A stretch of DNA of 64,000 bases. Source: Paenibacillus sp. HWE-109 (GTDB lineage: Bacteria; Bacillota; Bacilli; Paenibacillales; NBRC-103111). Below the pieces are notes generated by a model. It ran no database searches. It saw only the letters and a program-made list of their open reading frames with translations, and had not been told where the DNA came from. A program made the translations under genes and the position numbers. The stretch lies in assembly GCF_022163125.1 (NCBI RefSeq), contig NZ_CP091881.1, positions 1,736,001 through 1,800,000 on the forward strand, written 5' to 3'. Positions 61,448 through 64,000 of the stretch are shown one piece after another; position 1 is the stretch's first letter, and every line of letters begins with the position of its first letter.

Positions 61448-62953
61448 ATGCCTAATCAAGCAGCTCCGGCATTAGATCAGAATCATGCTTTTCCAGGAAA
61501 GACGTATGCGGAAGTGGTGTTAAGCCCTGCCTATGACCACGCCAAAGAGCAGTTGCTAAGCCCAATGCTGGATATTCACAGAGCCCATTTGATTATGCTT
61601 CGCGAGCAGTCGTTAATTGATGAACAAGATGCCGACGCCATTGGACGCGCTCTGCAAGCGTTAGATGCCGAGCGGCTTCGCGCATCTTCCTATACGGGGG
61701 AATTTGAGGATCTATTCTTTGAAGTGGAGCAGGAGCTTCACTTGTTGGCCGGCGAAGCGGCAGGCAATCTGCACATCGGGCGCAGCCGCAATGATATGGG
61801 GATCGCGATTTATCGGCTCACGCTGAGAGAAAAGCTGCTGCATACGTTGGAATCTGCCTTATTTCTGGAAGAGCATCTGCTGCAGTTTGCGCGTTCGCAT
61901 GTGGATACGATCATGATCGGCTATACGCATACGCAGCAAGCTCAGCCAACAACGTTAGGCCACTATACGGCAGCTGTATCGGATAGTTTAAGTCGCGATA
62001 TCCGCCGATTGCAAAGTGCGTATGCGAATTGCAATCGCAGCAGCATGGGAGCGGCAGCGTTAACGACATCCGGATTTCCGCTGAACAGGCAGCGGATGGC
62101 AAAGCTGCTGGCTTTCGATGGTCTAATCGAGAATGCATACGATGCCGTTAGCGGAGCCGATTATGTCGGTGAAATCGCGACGGGCGTGCAGCTTGCAGCG
62201 ATTAATCTGGGCCGTTTCATTCAAGAGCTGCTGCTGTGGAGCACGCAGGAATTCGCGGTGCTGCAGGTGGCGGCGCCCTATGTTCAAATCAGTTCGATCA
62301 TGCCGCAGAAACGAAATCCGGTTTCGATTGAACATATGCGTTCACTCTTGTCCAGCTGTGTTGGTCTTACACAAACGGTTTTAAGTATGATACATAATAC
62401 ACCTTTCGGCGATATTGTTGATACGGAGGACGATATGCAGCCATACGCCTGGAAAAGTCTTGCCGTTCTCTCATCGGTGTATCGGCTATTGGCGAATGTG
62501 ATCGCAACGCTATCCATCAACAAGGAGGCGCTGGAGGCTAGGGCAGAAGCAAGCTTCTCTACCGTCACGGAGCTGGCAGATACTTTGGTGCGGGAAGAGA
62601 AGCTTTCCTTCCGCACTGCCCATCATATTGTCAGTGCTTCTGTGCGCAAAGCGCTCGCTAACGGCAATGACAAACGATTCTTGACCTTGGGTGTGCTGAA
62701 CGAGTCAGCGCTGGAGGTCATTGGCAGGAAGTTGTCATTCAATGAGGAGAAACTAGCGCTGGCCTTGAATGCCAAACATTTCGTTCAGGTCAGGACATTG
62801 ATCGGAGGACCCAACGCCAACGAGGTGGAGCGGGCCTTGAATGGACAGACACAGCGATTAAACAATGATAAAGCGTGGCTCACCGATAAAAGAAGAGCCA
62901 TACGCGCTGCACAAGAGAATGTTGAGCGCGAGCTTCAGAAGCTGTTCCTATAA
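61448..62953 (+). CDS. Argininosuccinate lyase-like enzyme (aspartase/fumarase superfamily)
   Basis: The 501-residue protein has the superfamily signature as SSIMPQKRNPVSIEHMR, where ordinary argininosuccinate lyases read MPQKKNPDxLEL. NLHIGRSRNDMG and YTHTQQAQPTTLGHY are ArgH-like. It catalyses a C-N or C-S bond cleavage releasing fumarate. No arginine gene is nearby; sulfur genes are. An S-(2-succino)cysteine lyase or related role is therefore worth testing, against the alternative of a second argininosuccinate lyase. It ends at the hairpin at 62971. Confidence 0.85.
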   Translation: MPNQAAPALDQNHAFPGKTYAEVVLSPAYDHAKEQLLSPMLDIHRAHLIMLREQSLIDEQDADAIGRALQALDAERLRASSYTGEFEDLFFEVEQELHLLAGEAAGNLHIGRSRNDMGIAIYRLTLREKLLHTLESALFLEEHLLQFARSHVDTIMIGYTHTQQAQPTTLGHYTAAVSDSLSRDIRRLQSAYANCNRSSMGAAALTTSGFPLNRQRMAKLLAFDGLIENAYDAVSGADYVGEIATGVQLAAINLGRFIQELLLWSTQEFAVLQVAAPYVQISSIMPQKRNPVSIEHMRSLLSSCVGLTQTVLSMIHNTPFGDIVDTEDDMQPYAWKSLAVLSSVYRLLANVIATLSINKEALEARAEASFSTVTELADTLVREEKLSFRTAHHIVSASVRKALANGNDKRFLTLGVLNESALEVIGRKLSFNEEKLALALNAKHFVQVRTLIGGPNANEVERALNGQTQRLNNDKAWLTDKRRAIRAAQENVERELQKLFL

Positions 62954-62970
62954 GAATTGACCGGACACCC

Positions 62971-63017
62971 GGAGATGAGTTTTCTTCTGTTGAGAAGATA
63001 GGGCACATCTCCTTTTT
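62971..63017 (+). terminator. Terminator after the lyase gene
   Basis: GGAGATG (62971-62977) pairs with CATCTCC (63006-63012), with an inner TCTTCT/AGAAGA stem, followed by five T. Confidence 0.88.
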
Positions 63018-63067
63018 GTTGTCCAAACTTACCCTTATGACCAAGAGACACAGAAGGAGGAAATACC

Positions 63068-64000
63068 ATGTTGTTTAAAAATGGTTTCAAAGTGTTTGAT
63101 TTGCACGCCCATCTGCCTTATCAATGGCCTTGGGCGGCGCGCAACGAATTTATTGAGCTTCACAAAGCGGAGCGCAACGAACGTATGCGCCTCACCTGGG
63201 ATTTCCCCAACCAGCCCGATTCAGAAGAGGAAGCCAGCCGTCCGCTCGTAGATCGCTGGATAGATGAATTGGATCGCCATCAGATTGGCGGGATCAATTT
63301 CCTTACGGCCTGGAGCAATGATGATCTCGCTGCGCAAATACAGCAATATCCAGATCGTATGACGGGCTTTGCCCACCATTCGATAGAGGAGCCTAATGCG
63401 GCTGAGGAACTCCAGAGAGCTGTGGACGAACTTGGCTTGAAAGGCTATAAACTCTTCGGTCCCTTAGTGGAGCTTCCTTTTCATGATCCGAAACTGACCC
63501 CGGTTTGGCGCTTTTTGGCGGAAAGAAAGCTGCCGGTGCTGATCCATTTTGGACTTTTAGGTCATACGGGGGGCATTGCGCAGCATTTGAACATTAATCC
63601 TTTAGCAATCTTCAATGTAGCCAGGGAATATCCCGAAATTCCGTTCATTATTCCACACTTTGGTGCTGGGTACTTCCAAGAGCTGCTGCATTTGTGCTGG
63701 AGCTGCCCCAATGTACACATTGATACTTCGGGGTCCAATCAATGGATTCGCTGGAGTCCGTATGAATTGACACTGGAGACGTTATTTCGCAAGACGTACG
63801 AGCTGATTGGCCCTGAACGCATTCTTTTTGGAACGGATTCGAGTGCGTTTCCGCGAGGTTTCGTGAACCGTTACTTGCAGGATCAAGTAAGGGTAACAAG
63901 GGATCTGCGTTTTTCGGAAACAGACATCGAACTTATTTTTGGGAATAATGCCAGAAAACTGCTGAATATCAATCAGCCAACATATGTAAGTGGAGGAGAA
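63068..64000 (+). CDS. Amidohydrolase family 2 protein, partial (runs off the window)
   Basis: The frame is open for 311 codons to the window end, so the C-terminus is missing. It starts MLFKNGFKVFDLHAHLP behind AGAAGGAGGAAATACC. It has HxH metal ligands, GYKLFGPLVELPFHDP, LIHFGLLGHTGG, IIPHFGAGYFQEL and FGTDSSAFP, the pattern of the amidohydrolase 2 (TIM-barrel) hydrolases. Its substrate is unknown. It lies just after the terminator of the sulfur-related operon and may belong to a following operon. Confidence 0.8.
   Translation, partial: MLFKNGFKVFDLHAHLPYQWPWAARNEFIELHKAERNERMRLTWDFPNQPDSEEEASRPLVDRWIDELDRHQIGGINFLTAWSNDDLAAQIQQYPDRMTGFAHHSIEEPNAAEELQRAVDELGLKGYKLFGPLVELPFHDPKLTPVWRFLAERKLPVLIHFGLLGHTGGIAQHLNINPLAIFNVAREYPEIPFIIPHFGAGYFQELLHLCWSCPNVHIDTSGSNQWIRWSPYELTLETLFRKTYELIGPERILFGTDSSAFPRGFVNRYLQDQVRVTRDLRFSETDIELIFGNNARKLLNINQPTYVSGGE

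Overview
The window looks like chromosomal DNA of a Paenibacillus-type member of the Bacillota. Strong AGGAGG ribosome binding sites, an SLH-domain surface protein, FIMAH and discoidin modules on secreted proteins, YesM/YesN two-component genes, and two three-gene LplABC-type sugar importers all point that way. No rRNA, tRNA, phage, transposase or CRISPR array was seen. The assignment is an inference from gene content; no 16S or other marker is present.

Layout: (1) 0-5 kb: a squalene-hopene cyclase divergent from a squalene/phytoene synthase-like gene (triterpenoid membrane lipids), a small membrane protein and a MocR/PdxR regulator. (2) 5-9.5 kb: an AraC regulator divergent from a GH2 glycosidase and an esterase. 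(3) 10.3-19.5 kb: a frameshifted GH88 unsaturated-uronyl hydrolase, a YesN/YesM two-component pair, an LplB/LplC/LplA-type ABC importer and an AraC regulator. (4) 19.6-32.1 kb: two related secreted multidomain proteins of unknown catalytic type, a secreted GH8 enzyme, an aldo/keto reductase, a beta-helix protein without a signal peptide, and a GH105 unsaturated rhamnogalacturonyl hydrolase. (5) 32.2-37.4 kb: an SLH surface protein followed by four tandem copies of a 330-340 bp repeat. (6) 37.4-42.4 kb: a secreted CuAO-N/NPCBM/lamin-tail protein, an AraC regulator, an ADP-ribosylglycohydrolase-like protein and an L-fuconolactonase-like amidohydrolase. (7) 42.7-47.9 kb, minus strand: a gluconeogenic operon of a GapB-like dehydrogenase, a 59-residue SR1P-like zinc-ribbon peptide and pyruvate phosphate dikinase, then an Old Yellow Enzyme. 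(8) 48.1-57.8 kb: a membrane-bound AraC regulator, a second LplB/LplC/LplA importer and two cytoplasmic fucosidases (GH29, GH95). (9) 58.5-64 kb: a flavin monooxygenase, sulfurtransferase, thioredoxin-like protein, argininosuccinate-lyase-like enzyme and amidohydrolase, probably a sulfur-compound salvage cluster.

How it fits together: most of the window is a polysaccharide-use region. Secreted enzymes would cut a uronic-acid and probably fucose-containing glycan. The LplABC systems would import oligosaccharides, and the unsecreted GH2, GH88, GH105, GH29 and GH95 enzymes would finish them in the cytoplasm. The most interesting signal is an 18-bp sequence (GCTTAAAWAACTAGTATG) found upstream of three separate units: the first importer, the second secreted-enzyme operon and the SLH protein gene. 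In all three it lies exactly 29 bp (ACTAGT to -10) before a TATCAT/TATGAT -10 box that lacks a normal -35. This looks like a shared activator-dependent promoter. Two of the three also have a candidate CcpA cre site just downstream, and a weaker fourth version precedes the first secreted-enzyme operon. The second strong signal is the gap/SR1P-like/ppdK operon with CcpN-like sequences upstream.
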